Below, one piece after another: positions 1 to 8,680 of a stretch of DNA of 15,114 nucleotides. This DNA is from JAABYT01 sp041581935 (GTDB lineage: Bacteria; Pseudomonadota; Gammaproteobacteria; HK1). The notes under the pieces were generated by a model. The model ran no database searches and had not been told where the DNA came from. It saw nothing but the letters and a program-made list of their open reading frames with translations. Made by a program: the position numbers and the translations under genes. The stretch is taken from NCBI GenBank assembly GCA_041581935.1, contig JBFICP010000060.1:1-15114 (forward strand). Direction: 5' to 3'. Within the stretch, counting starts at the first letter, position 1. Each line of letters opens with the position of its first letter.

Positions 1-6
1 CCGCCT

Positions 7-2505
7 GTGCGTGCAGGCAGAGCCATAGCGTCCGGCATCGTGCTTGCCACCTTGGTCGCCGCGGCCGGAGCCGTGGCCGTGTCGCGGGTCGATCCGGGGG
101 CGGTGCGCGACTTTCTCACCGACGCCGCCCGCCAGGCGACCGGCCGTGAAGTGGTGGTGCGCGGCGCCACCGAGCTCAATCTGTTCCCGTCACCGACCCT
201 GGTTGCGGAAAACGTGATCATCGGCAATGCCCCCTGGAGCGTCAGCCCCGACATGGCGCGGGTGAAGCGACTCGAGGCCCGGGTCCGAATCCTGCCGCTG
301 TTTCTCGGGCAGCTGCACGTCTCGCGCTTTCGCCTCCGCGAGCCGCACCTGCTCCTGGAGACCGATCACAAGGGGCGCCGCAATTGGAATTTCGAGGCCG
401 CCGACGGCGACTCCGGGGAGCGGGCATTTTTGTCGCAGATGCAGTCGCGGATACGCATGGTGGTCTCGGAGGTGCAGATCGTCGACGGCACGGTCAGCCT
501 TCGCAGGGGCAAACGCACACGCACGATTCGCATACCCGATTTGTCCGCCTACGGTGACCTGGCCGGCGGGTCGCTGGCGGTGGCCGGACGCGGCGCGTTC
601 GCGGGACGCGACTGGAAGCTTTCGGGAAACGTCGGCGAGCTCTCGACCTTGCTCGGCAACGAGCCCTACCACCTGGACTTCGTGCTGAGCACCCGAGGCA
701 CGCGGCTCAGCGGTGAAGGCGCCATCGAGCGCCCGCTCGACGGCACCGGGCTCGCGATGAACGTGAAGCTCTCGGCACGGCGGGCGAGTGACCTGCTGGC
801 CCTGGCGGGCAGCGACCTGGAGCTGCCCGGCTCGGTGCATGGCAGCGCGGTGCTCGGCGACGTCGACGGGATCCCGCGCCTCGATTCCATCAAGGCGGAG
901 GTGCATATCGAAGGTGGCCATGTAACCGCCACGGGCTCGGTCGAAAATTTGGCGAGCCTGCGCGGCCTCGATCTGCGCGTCAACGTCGAAGCCAAGACGC
1001 TCGCCGGCCTCGGCCGGGTCGTCGGCGTCGAGCTGCCGAAGGCCGCCCGGCTGGTTGCCACAGCCAAGGTCAGGGATTCGAAGGACCGGTTGCGAATGGA
1101 GGAGCTGTCGGGCCAGCTGCGGCTGCGCGGAGCGACCGTGGCACTGAGCGGTCGGATAAAGGACCTCGTCGCTGTGGGTGGAGTCGACCTCGGGTTGGCG
1201 CTTGAAACGCCTTCGCTTGCACACCTGTCGCGCTACCTGGGTGTGCAGCTGCCGCCCGTGGGACCGGTCAAGGCGAGTGCCCGTTTGAGTCGGACCCGGC
1301 ACGGATACAAGCTCGCAAAGCTCGACGCACGGATTGCCCGCAGCGAGGCGAGTGGTGAGCTCTTCCTTTACCCCCATCGCAAGCGCCCGCGAGTCGTGGG
1401 TAGTCTCAAGTCGAAGCGCTTCGACCTCGATCCGTTTCTGCCCGCGCAAGCGCAAACCGGCAGCACGCGCATCTTCACGAGCACGCCGTTTTCCGTCGAA
1501 TGGCTGCGGAGCTTCGATGGCGACGTCAGCGTGCACGCAACCACCCTGCAGGTTCGTGGCGTGCAGGTGTCCCAAGCGCGAGTCGGTATGTCGTTGAAAG
1601 ACGGACAGCTTTTGTTCACGCCGACCGGCAAGCTCGCTGGTGGCAGCTTTAAAGCCAAGCTCTCCCTGGATGCGCGCAATGTCCGCCCGCGCCTAGCCGT
1701 GCGTATTCGCGGCAAGGGCATCGCGCTCGGCAAGGTCGCCAGCCAGTACTACAAAACCGAGGTCGTCGAGGGCGCACGCTCCGATGTCAACATCGACGTT
1801 GCCGGACGCGGCCAGTCCATGAGCGAGCTGATGGCCGGGCTCTCCGGTGGAATCTACGTCGCCGCCGGCAAGGCCACGGTTAACAATCAGCGTCTCGAAA
1901 ACCTCAGTGGCGACGTCGTCACCACCATCCTCAGCACCGTGGCCATGCAGAGCGCGGACGAGAAAACCACACACGTGCGCTGTGGCGTCGTGCGTGTGCT
2001 GGTGAGAGACGGCATCGTGGATGTCGATCGAACCATCGCCATGGAGACCAGCCGTGCCGCCATGAGCACCAGCGGCACCATTAGTCTCAGGGACGAAGGC
2101 CTCGATCTCGGCGTCAGTCTGGTGGGACGCAACGGACCGTCGCTCGGCGCCGGGACCTTCTCCGGACTGGTGCGCGTGCGCGGCACCATGGCGGAGCCGA
2201 AAATCGTCGCCAATCCCGCCGGCATCGCCGGGGCCGCCGCGACCGTGGCAGGGGCCGTCGTCACCAGTGGCCTGTCACTCATCGCCCAGGGGCTGATCAG
2301 CCAGATCTCCGCCGACCGGAGCACCTGCCGCACGGCGCTGGAAATAGCACACGATGGTGACTCGCACGACGCCGCTTTCAGTCACGCCGGCTCCCGGGAC
2401 AGCGAGGATTTCGATTCCGCCACAGGCCCGCGCGAGAGACGCCGGCGCGCCGCGCAGGAACGCTCGCAACCTGCTCCGGGTAAGCGGCCGGGCGACGGCA
2501 ACTGA
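7..2505 (+). CDS. AsmA family protein (first of two tandem paralogues)
   Basis: An 832-residue AsmA-family protein, expected to be anchored in the inner membrane with a long beta-rich periplasmic part. Members of this family (AsmA, TamB, YhdP, YdbH) act in outer-membrane biogenesis and phospholipid transport. Residues about 6-28 form one N-terminal membrane segment. The AsmA N-terminal region follows, with the NAPW motif (residues 75-78) and a basic N-W-N-F motif near residue 128. A middle region of roughly 100-residue beta repeats spans about 300-480, and the AsmA C-terminal domain spans about 595-780. The last 50 residues are polar, Arg-rich and not shared with the paralogue. The GTG start is supported by the next gene: both proteins begin Met-Arg, have a membrane helix, and reach an Asp-Pro at residues 29-30 or 30-31. 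The frame is open to the window edge, so a start further upstream cannot be excluded. The ribosome binding site lies outside the window. The exact role is not known. Confidence 0.9.
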   Translation: MRAGRAIASGIVLATLVAAAGAVAVSRVDPGAVRDFLTDAARQATGREVVVRGATELNLFPSPTLVAENVIIGNAPWSVSPDMARVKRLEARVRILPLFLGQLHVSRFRLREPHLLLETDHKGRRNWNFEAADGDSGERAFLSQMQSRIRMVVSEVQIVDGTVSLRRGKRTRTIRIPDLSAYGDLAGGSLAVAGRGAFAGRDWKLSGNVGELSTLLGNEPYHLDFVLSTRGTRLSGEGAIERPLDGTGLAMNVKLSARRASDLLALAGSDLELPGSVHGSAVLGDVDGIPRLDSIKAEVHIEGGHVTATGSVENLASLRGLDLRVNVEAKTLAGLGRVVGVELPKAARLVATAKVRDSKDRLRMEELSGQLRLRGATVALSGRIKDLVAVGGVDLGLALETPSLAHLSRYLGVQLPPVGPVKASARLSRTRHGYKLAKLDARIARSEASGELFLYPHRKRPRVVGSLKSKRFDLDPFLPAQAQTGSTRIFTSTPFSVEWLRSFDGDVSVHATTLQVRGVQVSQARVGMSLKDGQLLFTPTGKLAGGSFKAKLSLDARNVRPRLAVRIRGKGIALGKVASQYYKTEVVEGARSDVNIDVAGRGQSMSELMAGLSGGIYVAAGKATVNNQRLENLSGDVVTTILSTVAMQSADEKTTHVRCGVVRVLVRDGIVDVDRTIAMETSRAAMSTSGTISLRDEGLDLGVSLVGRNGPSLGAGTFSGLVRVRGTMAEPKIVANPAGIAGAAATVAGAVVTSGLSLIAQGLISQISADRSTCRTALEIAHDGDSHDAAFSHAGSRDSEDFDSATGPRERRRRAAQERSQPAPGKRPGDGN

Positions 2506-2598
2506 TCGATCCGGCCTCGTTTTCCGCGGGGCTCGACTACGGGCGGCCGGCGCGCGAAGATTGCGCCCTCGTAACTTGCTGTCGCTGGGGTCGCCTAG

Positions 2599-5454
2599 AT
2601 GCGCCTGTGGTTGAAAATTCTCGTCGGTGTGTTGGTGCTCGTGGTCGTACTGGTAGCGGGCGGTGTCCTGTTCATCAGTCAGATGGACCCGAACGAGTAT
2701 CGCGGCCTGCTCTCCGACGCGGTCGAGCGGGCCACCGGTCGCAGGCTGCACGTCGGTGGCGATCTGCGCATCAAGCTGTTGCCTTTGCCGTCACTGGAAG
2801 CCAACGAGGTCAGCTTTGCCAACGCACCCTGGGCGTCGCAGCCCGACATGGTGCGGGCCCAGCGCCTGCGCGCCGAGGTCGAGCTGATGCCGTTGCTGAG
2901 CGGTCGGGTGATCGTTCGCCGCTTCGTCGCCATCGAGCCTCGGGTTTTTCTCGAAACCGCTGCCGATGGCAGAAACAACTGGGAGTTCGGCGACGAGGCC
3001 ACGTCGCGCGTCGAGCCCGATGTCGACGAGCCATCCGGAGAACTCCGCATCGCCGTCGGTGAAGTTCGCGTCGAGCAGGCGGGCCTCGACTACCTGGACG
3101 CCAAGGCCGGCACCCGGACGGTTGTCGATGTGGCCGCGCTCAGACTCAGTAGTGAAAAGCCCGGCGCGCCCTTGAGCATCGACCTGCGCGCCAGCTATCA
3201 GAATTTACCGGTGACGCTGAAGGGCAACCTCGGGGCGCCCGAGGCATTCGTGCGTAATCAACCCATCGACTTCAGCGTCGAAGGATCCGTGGGCGAAGCC
3301 GGACTCACCGTGCAGGGAAGCGTGGCCGAGCCTCTGAACGGCAAGGGTCTCAAGCTCAAGGTCAGTCTCGAGAGCCCTTCGACCAAGACGATCACCGATG
3401 CCGCCGGCATCGAGCTCGAGGAGCTGGGACCCGTCGTCGCAAAGCTCACGCTCGACGAGGCGGATGGCCGGTTTCATTTCGACCCGCTGGTCTTGAGCGC
3501 GAGGCCGCGGGGCACCGACGCGCGCATCAGCGGATCGGTAAGACAGGTCGCGCCCCATCACCTCTCCCGAGCCGCCGGCGCGGGAGCGCGAGGCGAGCCC
3601 ATGACGGTGGATCTCGCGGGTCAATTCGGTGACTCACGATTCAGCGTCACCGGGCAAGTGGGCGATCCCATCGGGGTCAGGGATCTGCGCCTCGACATCG
3701 CCGCCGATGTCCAGTCAACGCTCGCGTTGACCGAGCTCGCCAATGTCGAGTTCGAAGAGACCGGGCCGGTGAAGCTGTCGCTCACGCTGCTCGAAAAGGG
3801 CGGTCACTATGATTTCCACGACATCGAGCTGAGCGCGCGGCCGCGAAATATCGCCGCAAGCCTCGGCGGCTCGGTCGAGAACGTCGTAGCCCGAGTCGAT
3901 GCCGGAAAAGCGCAGGCCGAACCGGCCAAGGTGAATGTCAAAGGCACGTTGGGCGATGCCCGATTCGCCATCGACGGGACCGTCGGCAAGCCGCTCGAAG
4001 GAAAAGATCTGCACCTCAAGCTCGCCTTGGAGACGAAATCCACCGTGGCATTTACCGACCTCGCCGATCTCGAACTCGAAGAGCTCGGTCCGCTCGATGT
4101 CGCGCTCACGGTCATCGAGAAAGATGGCAAATTCGATCTCGACGCCATCGATCTGAGCGCACGGCCGCGCGACGCGCAGGTCACCGTAAAGGGCGCGATA
4201 GCCAACGTCGCCGGCGATCCGCGCCCCGATCTGAACGTCACGGTAGCCGCGAAGTCACTGCGCCAGCTCGACGCGACGTTACCCGCGGCGGGACCCGTCA
4301 GCGTGATGGGGACCGTTCGCCCGAGCGACAAGGTCGTGGAGATTCACAATCTCGTTGCGACGGTCGGCAAGAGCGATCTGTCCGGAAGCGCCACCATCGA
4401 CACCCGCGGTGAACGCCCGCGGGCGAGCGCGAAGCTGAGCGCCAGAAATATCGATCTGGTGGAGCTGACGCCGACCGCGGAGAAGGCCGGCGACAAACCC
4501 ACGACCAAATCGCCATCGGATGGAAAAATATTTTCCGGCGACCCGCTGCCTCTCGATTTGCTCAACGAAGCAAACGGTGACGTCGAGCTCTCTGTGGGCC
4601 GCCTGCACACCCGCGACCTCACCCTGGACGACGTGAAGGTCGCGGCCAAGCTCGACGACGGAAGCCTGACCCTCGAGCCGGCGGCGTACGTGGCCGGCGG
4701 CAAGGTCGGCGGCAAAATCACTATCGATTCCCGCACGCAGCCGGCGACGTTCTCAGCGGACGTCGAGGCGAAAGGAGTCAGTATCGGTACGTTGACGAAA
4801 CAGCTGCGCGGATTCGAAACGTCGCAAGGCCTCGACTCGAATCTGAACGTGACGCTGCGCGGCGAGGGGAATTCCGTGCGCGCCATCATGGCGAGGCTCG
4901 ACGGCGATCTTCAACTGGTGGTCGGCGAAGGTAGTGTCAACAATGACGTGCTCGATCGCGTAGGGGCCGATCTGATGACGCAGATCATCAGCGTCGCCGT
5001 TCCGACGAGCGAAGAGAAAAAGACGACGAAGCTCCAATGCGGGGTCGTGCGCTTCAAGGTCGTCGACGGCCAGGCGCTCGCCGACAAGACGCTGGTCATG
5101 GAAACCGAGAAGGTGCTTCTCATGGGCGGCGGCCTCGTCGATCTGAAGACCGAGGATCTGGACCTGGGGGCCAACCTCGCCGCCCGCCAGGGCATTCGTA
5201 TCGGTGCCGGCACCCTGAGCAGCTTGATGCGCGTGCAGGGGACGCTCGCAAAGCCGAGAATCGGCACCGACCTCCAGGGCGTGGCCAAAACCGGCGCGAG
5301 AATTGGAGCCGCGGTCGCCACCGCCGGCCTGTCACTCCTCGCCGAGTCGGTCTATGGTCGAATAAGCGAGGACCAGCATCCGTGCCAGACAGCGCTCAAT
5401 CGGACCATCGACATTTCGCCGAGCGAGCTCAAATCGCTGTTGGGATTGGAATAG
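2599..5454 (+). CDS. AsmA family protein with three internal repeats (second tandem paralogue)
   Basis: A 951-residue AsmA-family envelope protein. An N-terminal membrane helix covers residues about 5-28. The N-terminal AsmA region carries the NAPW motif near residue 75 and an N-N-W-E-F motif near 126. The C-terminal AsmA domain covers about 744-930. Between them, three consecutive units of about 110 residues begin near residues 232, 344 and 452. Each starts with a Gly-(Glu/Asp)-(Ala/Ser) strand and contains an E-x-G-P motif followed by a conserved S-A-R-P-R motif. The gene starts 93 bp after the first AsmA gene, on the same strand, with no obvious terminator between, so co-transcription is likely. 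No strong Shine-Dalgarno precedes the ATG; a GGGG stretch is the nearest candidate. A periplasmic lipid-transfer or outer-membrane-assembly role follows from family knowledge; the sequence does not show a substrate. Confidence 0.92.
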   Translation: MRLWLKILVGVLVLVVVLVAGGVLFISQMDPNEYRGLLSDAVERATGRRLHVGGDLRIKLLPLPSLEANEVSFANAPWASQPDMVRAQRLRAEVELMPLLSGRVIVRRFVAIEPRVFLETAADGRNNWEFGDEATSRVEPDVDEPSGELRIAVGEVRVEQAGLDYLDAKAGTRTVVDVAALRLSSEKPGAPLSIDLRASYQNLPVTLKGNLGAPEAFVRNQPIDFSVEGSVGEAGLTVQGSVAEPLNGKGLKLKVSLESPSTKTITDAAGIELEELGPVVAKLTLDEADGRFHFDPLVLSARPRGTDARISGSVRQVAPHHLSRAAGAGARGEPMTVDLAGQFGDSRFSVTGQVGDPIGVRDLRLDIAADVQSTLALTELANVEFEETGPVKLSLTLLEKGGHYDFHDIELSARPRNIAASLGGSVENVVARVDAGKAQAEPAKVNVKGTLGDARFAIDGTVGKPLEGKDLHLKLALETKSTVAFTDLADLELEELGPLDVALTVIEKDGKFDLDAIDLSARPRDAQVTVKGAIANVAGDPRPDLNVTVAAKSLRQLDATLPAAGPVSVMGTVRPSDKVVEIHNLVATVGKSDLSGSATIDTRGERPRASAKLSARNIDLVELTPTAEKAGDKPTTKSPSDGKIFSGDPLPLDLLNEANGDVELSVGRLHTRDLTLDDVKVAAKLDDGSLTLEPAAYVAGGKVGGKITIDSRTQPATFSADVEAKGVSIGTLTKQLRGFETSQGLDSNLNVTLRGEGNSVRAIMARLDGDLQLVVGEGSVNNDVLDRVGADLMTQIISVAVPTSEEKKTTKLQCGVVRFKVVDGQALADKTLVMETEKVLLMGGGLVDLKTEDLDLGANLAARQGIRIGAGTLSSLMRVQGTLAKPRIGTDLQGVAKTGARIGAAVATAGLSLLAESVYGRISEDQHPCQTALNRTIDISPSELKSLLGLE

Positions 5455-5515
5455 AAACAAGACACCGGAAGAGCCGGCGCGCGCCGTCCTCGGCCGGTTT
5501 CGTGGACTGACGAAC

Positions 5516-6295
5516 ATGGCCAAACAGATCGAGGTGCAACGCGACGGGCCCATCGCGACGGTGGTGCTCAACCGCCCGCGTAAGCTCAACGCGCTGACGC
5601 GACGCATGTGGCACAAGCTCGGCGAGGCCGTCGTGACGCTTTCGGCGGACAACGACGTGCGCTGCGTGCTGCTGCGCGGTGCCGGTAACAAAGCTTTCTC
5701 GTCGGGCAACGACATCGCCGAGTTCGAGAAGGAGCGCGCGAACATTCCTCAGGCGCGGCGCTACGGCGCCGACATGAAGCGCACCATCGACGCGCTGCAG
5801 TCGTGCCGCCATCCGCTGGTTGCGCTCATCAACGGCGTCTGCGTCGGTGGTGGCCTTGAGATCGCCGCCAACTGCGATATTCGCATTTGCAGCGCATCGA
5901 GCCGGTTCGGAGCGCCCATCAACAAGCTCGGCCTGGTGATGTCTTACGCCGAGCTCGAGAGCCTCCTGAATCTGGTGGGACGTGCCACGACGCTCGAGAT
6001 ACTTCTCGAAGGGAGGATATTCGGCGCCGAGGAGGCAAGAGAAAAAGGACTGGTACAGCGCGTCGTGGTCGACGACGAGGTCGAACAGGAAGCGCGCGCG
6101 ACGGTGCAGCGTATCGTCGATGGCGCGCCACTGGTCGCGCGATGGCACAAGAAGTTCATCGATCGCCTCTCGGATCCGGCGCTTCTATCCAAGGAAGAGA
6201 TCGATGAAGGGTTTCTCTGCTTCGGCACCAGGGATTTCGAGATCGGATTGAAGGCATTCCTCGCGAAGAAGAAGCCCGACTTCACCGGTCGCTGA
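5516..6295 (+). CDS. Enoyl-CoA hydratase/isomerase (crotonase) family protein
   Basis: A 259-residue protein, the usual length for a single-domain crotonase, acting on a CoA thioester in the cytoplasm. The first oxyanion-hole region is G-N-K-A-F-S-S-G-N-D at residues 57-66. The second is V-G-G-G-L-E at 110-115, so Glu115 matches the first catalytic Glu of classical enoyl-CoA hydratases. The second catalytic Glu, normally in F-G-x-P-E, is replaced: residues 131-135 read F-G-A-P-I. A further Glu occurs at 146 and 148 in the following loop. The C-terminus (F-L-A-K-K-K-P-D-F) is typical of the family. The replacement makes plain hydratase activity uncertain; isomerase, hydrolase, lyase or another crotonase chemistry is possible. 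The gene lies 61 bp after the second AsmA gene and is followed after one base by a CoA-transferase gene, pointing to a shared CoA-linked pathway. Confidence 0.92.
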   Translation: MAKQIEVQRDGPIATVVLNRPRKLNALTRRMWHKLGEAVVTLSADNDVRCVLLRGAGNKAFSSGNDIAEFEKERANIPQARRYGADMKRTIDALQSCRHPLVALINGVCVGGGLEIAANCDIRICSASSRFGAPINKLGLVMSYAELESLLNLVGRATTLEILLEGRIFGAEEAREKGLVQRVVVDDEVEQEARATVQRIVDGAPLVARWHKKFIDRLSDPALLSKEEIDEGFLCFGTRDFEIGLKAFLAKKKPDFTGR

Positions 6296-6296
6296 A

Positions 6297-7511
6297 GTGG
6301 GCCCTCTCGCCGGCATCAAGGTCATCGAATTTGCGCACATAATGGCGGGACCGGTGTGCGGCCTGATGCTCGCCGACATGGGCGCCGACGTCATCAAGGT
6401 CGAGAAGTTTCCGGACGGCGACGATACGCGACGTACTCTGCCGCCGGATATCGAAGGCGAATCAGCCGCATTTCTCATGATGAACCGCAACAAGCGCGGC
6501 GTTGTCGTTAATCTCAAGAGCGAGGACGGACGGGACATCGCGCGGCGACTGCTGGCCGACGCCGATGTCGCCATCGAGAACTATCGCAAGGGAACCATGG
6601 AGCGGTTGGGTCTCGGCTACGAAGAGGTGAGGCGGTTCAACCCGGGTATCATCTACGCGGAGCTCTCCGGCTTCGGCCGAACCGGTCCCTACGCCGGGCG
6701 CGCCGGCTTCGACCTCATCGCCCAGGGAATGTCCGGAATCATGAGCATCACCGGCGAAGCCGGCGACGGCCCGCCCACCAAGTGCGGTCCGCCGCTCTCG
6801 GATATCACCGCCGGTATACTCGCCGCCATGGGTGTGCTGGGCGCGTACATCCATCGCCAGGCGACCGGTGAGGGCCAGCGCGTCGACACCTCGCTTTTCG
6901 AGGCCGCCATCACCCATACGTACTGGCAGTCGGCGATGACGTTTGCAACGGGGATCTCCCCGGGTGCGCTGGGCTCGGCCCATCCCCTGAGTGCTCCCTA
7001 CCAGGCGTTCGAGGCCGCCGACGGATGGATTACCGTTGGTGCCGCCAATCAAACCAATTGGCTGCGCCTGCTGGACGCCCTGGAACGCCCCGATCTTCAG
7101 GACGATGCGCGATTCGCCGACGATGCAGCGCGCATGGCAAACATCGGCTCGTTGGTGGGCATTCTCACGGAAATTTTCCGACAGCGATCCGCCGCGCAGT
7201 GGCTCGAGCGCCTGGAACGCGCCGGTGTCCCCGCGGGTCCGGTGCTCGATATTGCCGGCATGCAGGCGGACCCCCAGGCGATCGCGAGGGGCATGATCAC
7301 CGAGGTGCAGCACTCGCGCGCGGGACGGGTCAAGACACTTGGCCATCCGGTTCGATACTCGTCGACACACGCGGAGATTTCCCGTGGCGCGCCGCTTCTC
7401 GGCGAGCACACCGTGGAGGTGCTGACCGAGCACGGCTATAGCGAGGCCGAGATCGAAAGATTCGTCACGCAGGGCGACGTCGCCGTCGATGAGTCACGAA
7501 CGCGAACCTAA
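6297..7511 (+). CDS. CaiB/BaiF family (class III) CoA-transferase
   Basis: A 404-residue class III CoA-transferase, which moves CoA between carboxylic acids through an enzyme-bound aspartyl intermediate. The N-terminus has the family pattern of a strand, then G-P-V-C-G-L-M-L-A-D-M-G-A-D-V-I-K-V-E at about residues 18-36. The R-N-K-R-G motif is at 64-68 and the G-R-T-G-P-Y motif at 127-132. The catalytic Asp is Asp169 in P-P-L-S-D, the same position as in formyl-CoA transferase. The motif G-E-G-Q-R-V-D-T-S-L-F-E-A follows at about 192-204. The GTG start lies one base after the crotonase TGA, so translational coupling is likely. CaiB-type transferases often pair with a CaiD-like crotonase, as in carnitine metabolism, but the substrate here cannot be read from sequence. 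The last 18 bases overlap the 3' end of the convergent dehydrogenase gene. Confidence 0.94.
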   Translation: MGPLAGIKVIEFAHIMAGPVCGLMLADMGADVIKVEKFPDGDDTRRTLPPDIEGESAAFLMMNRNKRGVVVNLKSEDGRDIARRLLADADVAIENYRKGTMERLGLGYEEVRRFNPGIIYAELSGFGRTGPYAGRAGFDLIAQGMSGIMSITGEAGDGPPTKCGPPLSDITAGILAAMGVLGAYIHRQATGEGQRVDTSLFEAAITHTYWQSAMTFATGISPGALGSAHPLSAPYQAFEAADGWITVGAANQTNWLRLLDALERPDLQDDARFADDAARMANIGSLVGILTEIFRQRSAAQWLERLERAGVPAGPVLDIAGMQADPQAIARGMITEVQHSRAGRVKTLGHPVRYSSTHAEISRGAPLLGEHTVEVLTEHGYSEAEIERFVTQGDVAVDESRTRT

Positions 7512-8579
7512 CAACGCCGATGCGTCGACACCGAGCGCACGCCCCTCGTTGACGATTCCAGTCAGGGTTTCGTCGTTCAAAGGAATACCCTCGGCGCGAT
7601 AACGCTCGGCGGTCTCATGCTCGAGTTCGCCGGGACTGTAGATGCGCGTCGTATTCGGCGCCTTCCTGCAGGCTCGAAGCTCTGTGTTTATGGCGTGCAC
7701 TTGGCGTTTGAATTCCAGGATGTCGGTGAATACGGAAACGTCGAGCGCCATCATGAAGTGTCCATCCCTGCCGGGAAGCGGACCATCGACGAGATTACCG
7801 AGACGCGTGCCATAGGCTGACCCGGAGAGCAGCGTCGAGAGAATTCCCATTGCCATGGCGAGTCCGACGCCCTTGAAGCCACCGATGGGTCGCAGCAGGC
7901 CTTCGATGGCCGCAGCCGGATCGGTCGTCGGTCGGCCATCGGCATCGAAGGCCCACTCCTCGGGAATGGACTCCCCCTTCTGGTGGTAAACGACAATCTT
8001 GCCCATGGCCGAGCCGCTGAAGGCTGTATCGAGCACGAAGGCAGGATCGACCGCCGTCGGCATGGCGACCGCCAGGGGATTGATGCCGACGACGCGCTCG
8101 GCGCCGCCCCACGGCGCCATGGTGGGCAGAGCGTTGGTGGCCGCGATGCCGATCATGTCCCGCTCGAGCGCCCGGATCGCATACCAGGCCATGGCGCCGC
8201 AGTGATTGGAATGGCCTACCGCCGCGAATGCGACCCCGGTTTGCGCAGCCCGCTCGATGACCTTGTCCATGGCAAAGGTGCCGGCGATCTGCCCCATGGC
8301 ATTACCGCCGTCGATGACGAGCGCCCCGCCGCTGTCTGTGACGACGCGCGGACGACCGGTGGGGTCGACGCCGTGCCGGGTCAGCTTGGCCACGTAATCC
8401 GGCACGCGCATGGTGCCGTGAGAATGCACGCCGCGCAGATCGGCGGCCACGAGGGTTGCAGCCAGAAGGCGGGCATCGGTCGCATTCATGCGGCAGGCTT
8501 CGAACAGCGAAGACACCACCGGCTGGAGAACCTCACAAGAAACCCGTCTCTCGTTCTCGGTGCCCGGGTATGCAGTCAC
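7494..8579 (-). CDS. Ldh family oxidoreductase (malate/L-lactate dehydrogenase type 2 fold)
   Basis: A NAD(P)-dependent 2-hydroxyacid dehydrogenase-family protein of about 361 residues, cytoplasmic. With the GTG start at 8579 the family motifs are: R-G-V-H-S-H-G with the conserved SHG at residues 53-55, S-N-H-C-G at 122-126, the N-A-L-P-T-M-A-P-W-G-G stretch near 147-157, and G-G-F-K-G-V-G at 231-237. The frame is open back to a TTG at 8651, but that adds 24 residues without family character. The GTG is preceded nine bases upstream by AGGA, so I prefer it. Relatives include malate, L-lactate, sulfolactate and ureidoglycolate dehydrogenases (AllD), 2,3-diketogulonate reductase and piperideine-2-carboxylate reductase; sequence alone does not choose among them. 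The gene diverges from a PuuE-type gene, which makes an AllD-like role worth considering. Its 3' end overlaps the CoA-transferase gene. Confidence 0.88.
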   Translation of the reverse strand: MTAYPGTENERRVSCEVLQPVVSSLFEACRMNATDARLLAATLVAADLRGVHSHGTMRVPDYVAKLTRHGVDPTGRPRVVTDSGGALVIDGGNAMGQIAGTFAMDKVIERAAQTGVAFAAVGHSNHCGAMAWYAIRALERDMIGIAATNALPTMAPWGGAERVVGINPLAVAMPTAVDPAFVLDTAFSGSAMGKIVVYHQKGESIPEEWAFDADGRPTTDPAAAIEGLLRPIGGFKGVGLAMAMGILSTLLSGSAYGTRLGNLVDGPLPGRDGHFMMALDVSVFTDILEFKRQVHAINTELRACRKAPNTTRIYSPGELEHETAERYRAEGIPLNDETLTGIVNEGRALGVDASALLGSRS

Positions 8580-8680
8580 GCGTCGTTGTCCTGGAACGCC
8601 GGGCGGGTACCCGGCTCGCCCGATCTTGCACAGGGGGTCGTCCGTCGACAAGGCGCGACGTGAACCGTAGAGTGCATTCG
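8580..8680. promoter_or_regulatory. Divergent intergenic region between dehydrogenase and PuuE-type gene
   Basis: About 100 bp separate the two divergent starts and must hold the promoter of at least one gene, unless the actual starts lie further out. I see no convincing -35/-10 pair. A perfect 10-bp palindrome, CGGGTACCCG, lies at 8604-8613 and could be part of an operator, though short palindromes are common at this GC content. An AGGA at 8589-8592 (read on the minus strand) is the likely ribosome binding site of the dehydrogenase. Confidence 0.4.

Noticed and set aside
190..1575. A 461-codon open frame antisense to the first AsmA gene
   Set aside because: The plus-strand protein has clear AsmA motifs throughout; the antisense frame has no recognisable domain and is a typical GC-rich shadow frame.
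8580..8651. Extension of the dehydrogenase to a TTG start at 8651
   Set aside because: The extra 24 residues show no family character, while the GTG at 8579 has an AGGA nine bases upstream and starts close to the usual N-terminus.
8456..8680. Upstream extension of the PuuE-type frame by 75 codons
   Set aside because: It would overlap the divergent dehydrogenase gene and adds a basic, low-information stretch; homologous sequence begins just after the ATG at 8681.
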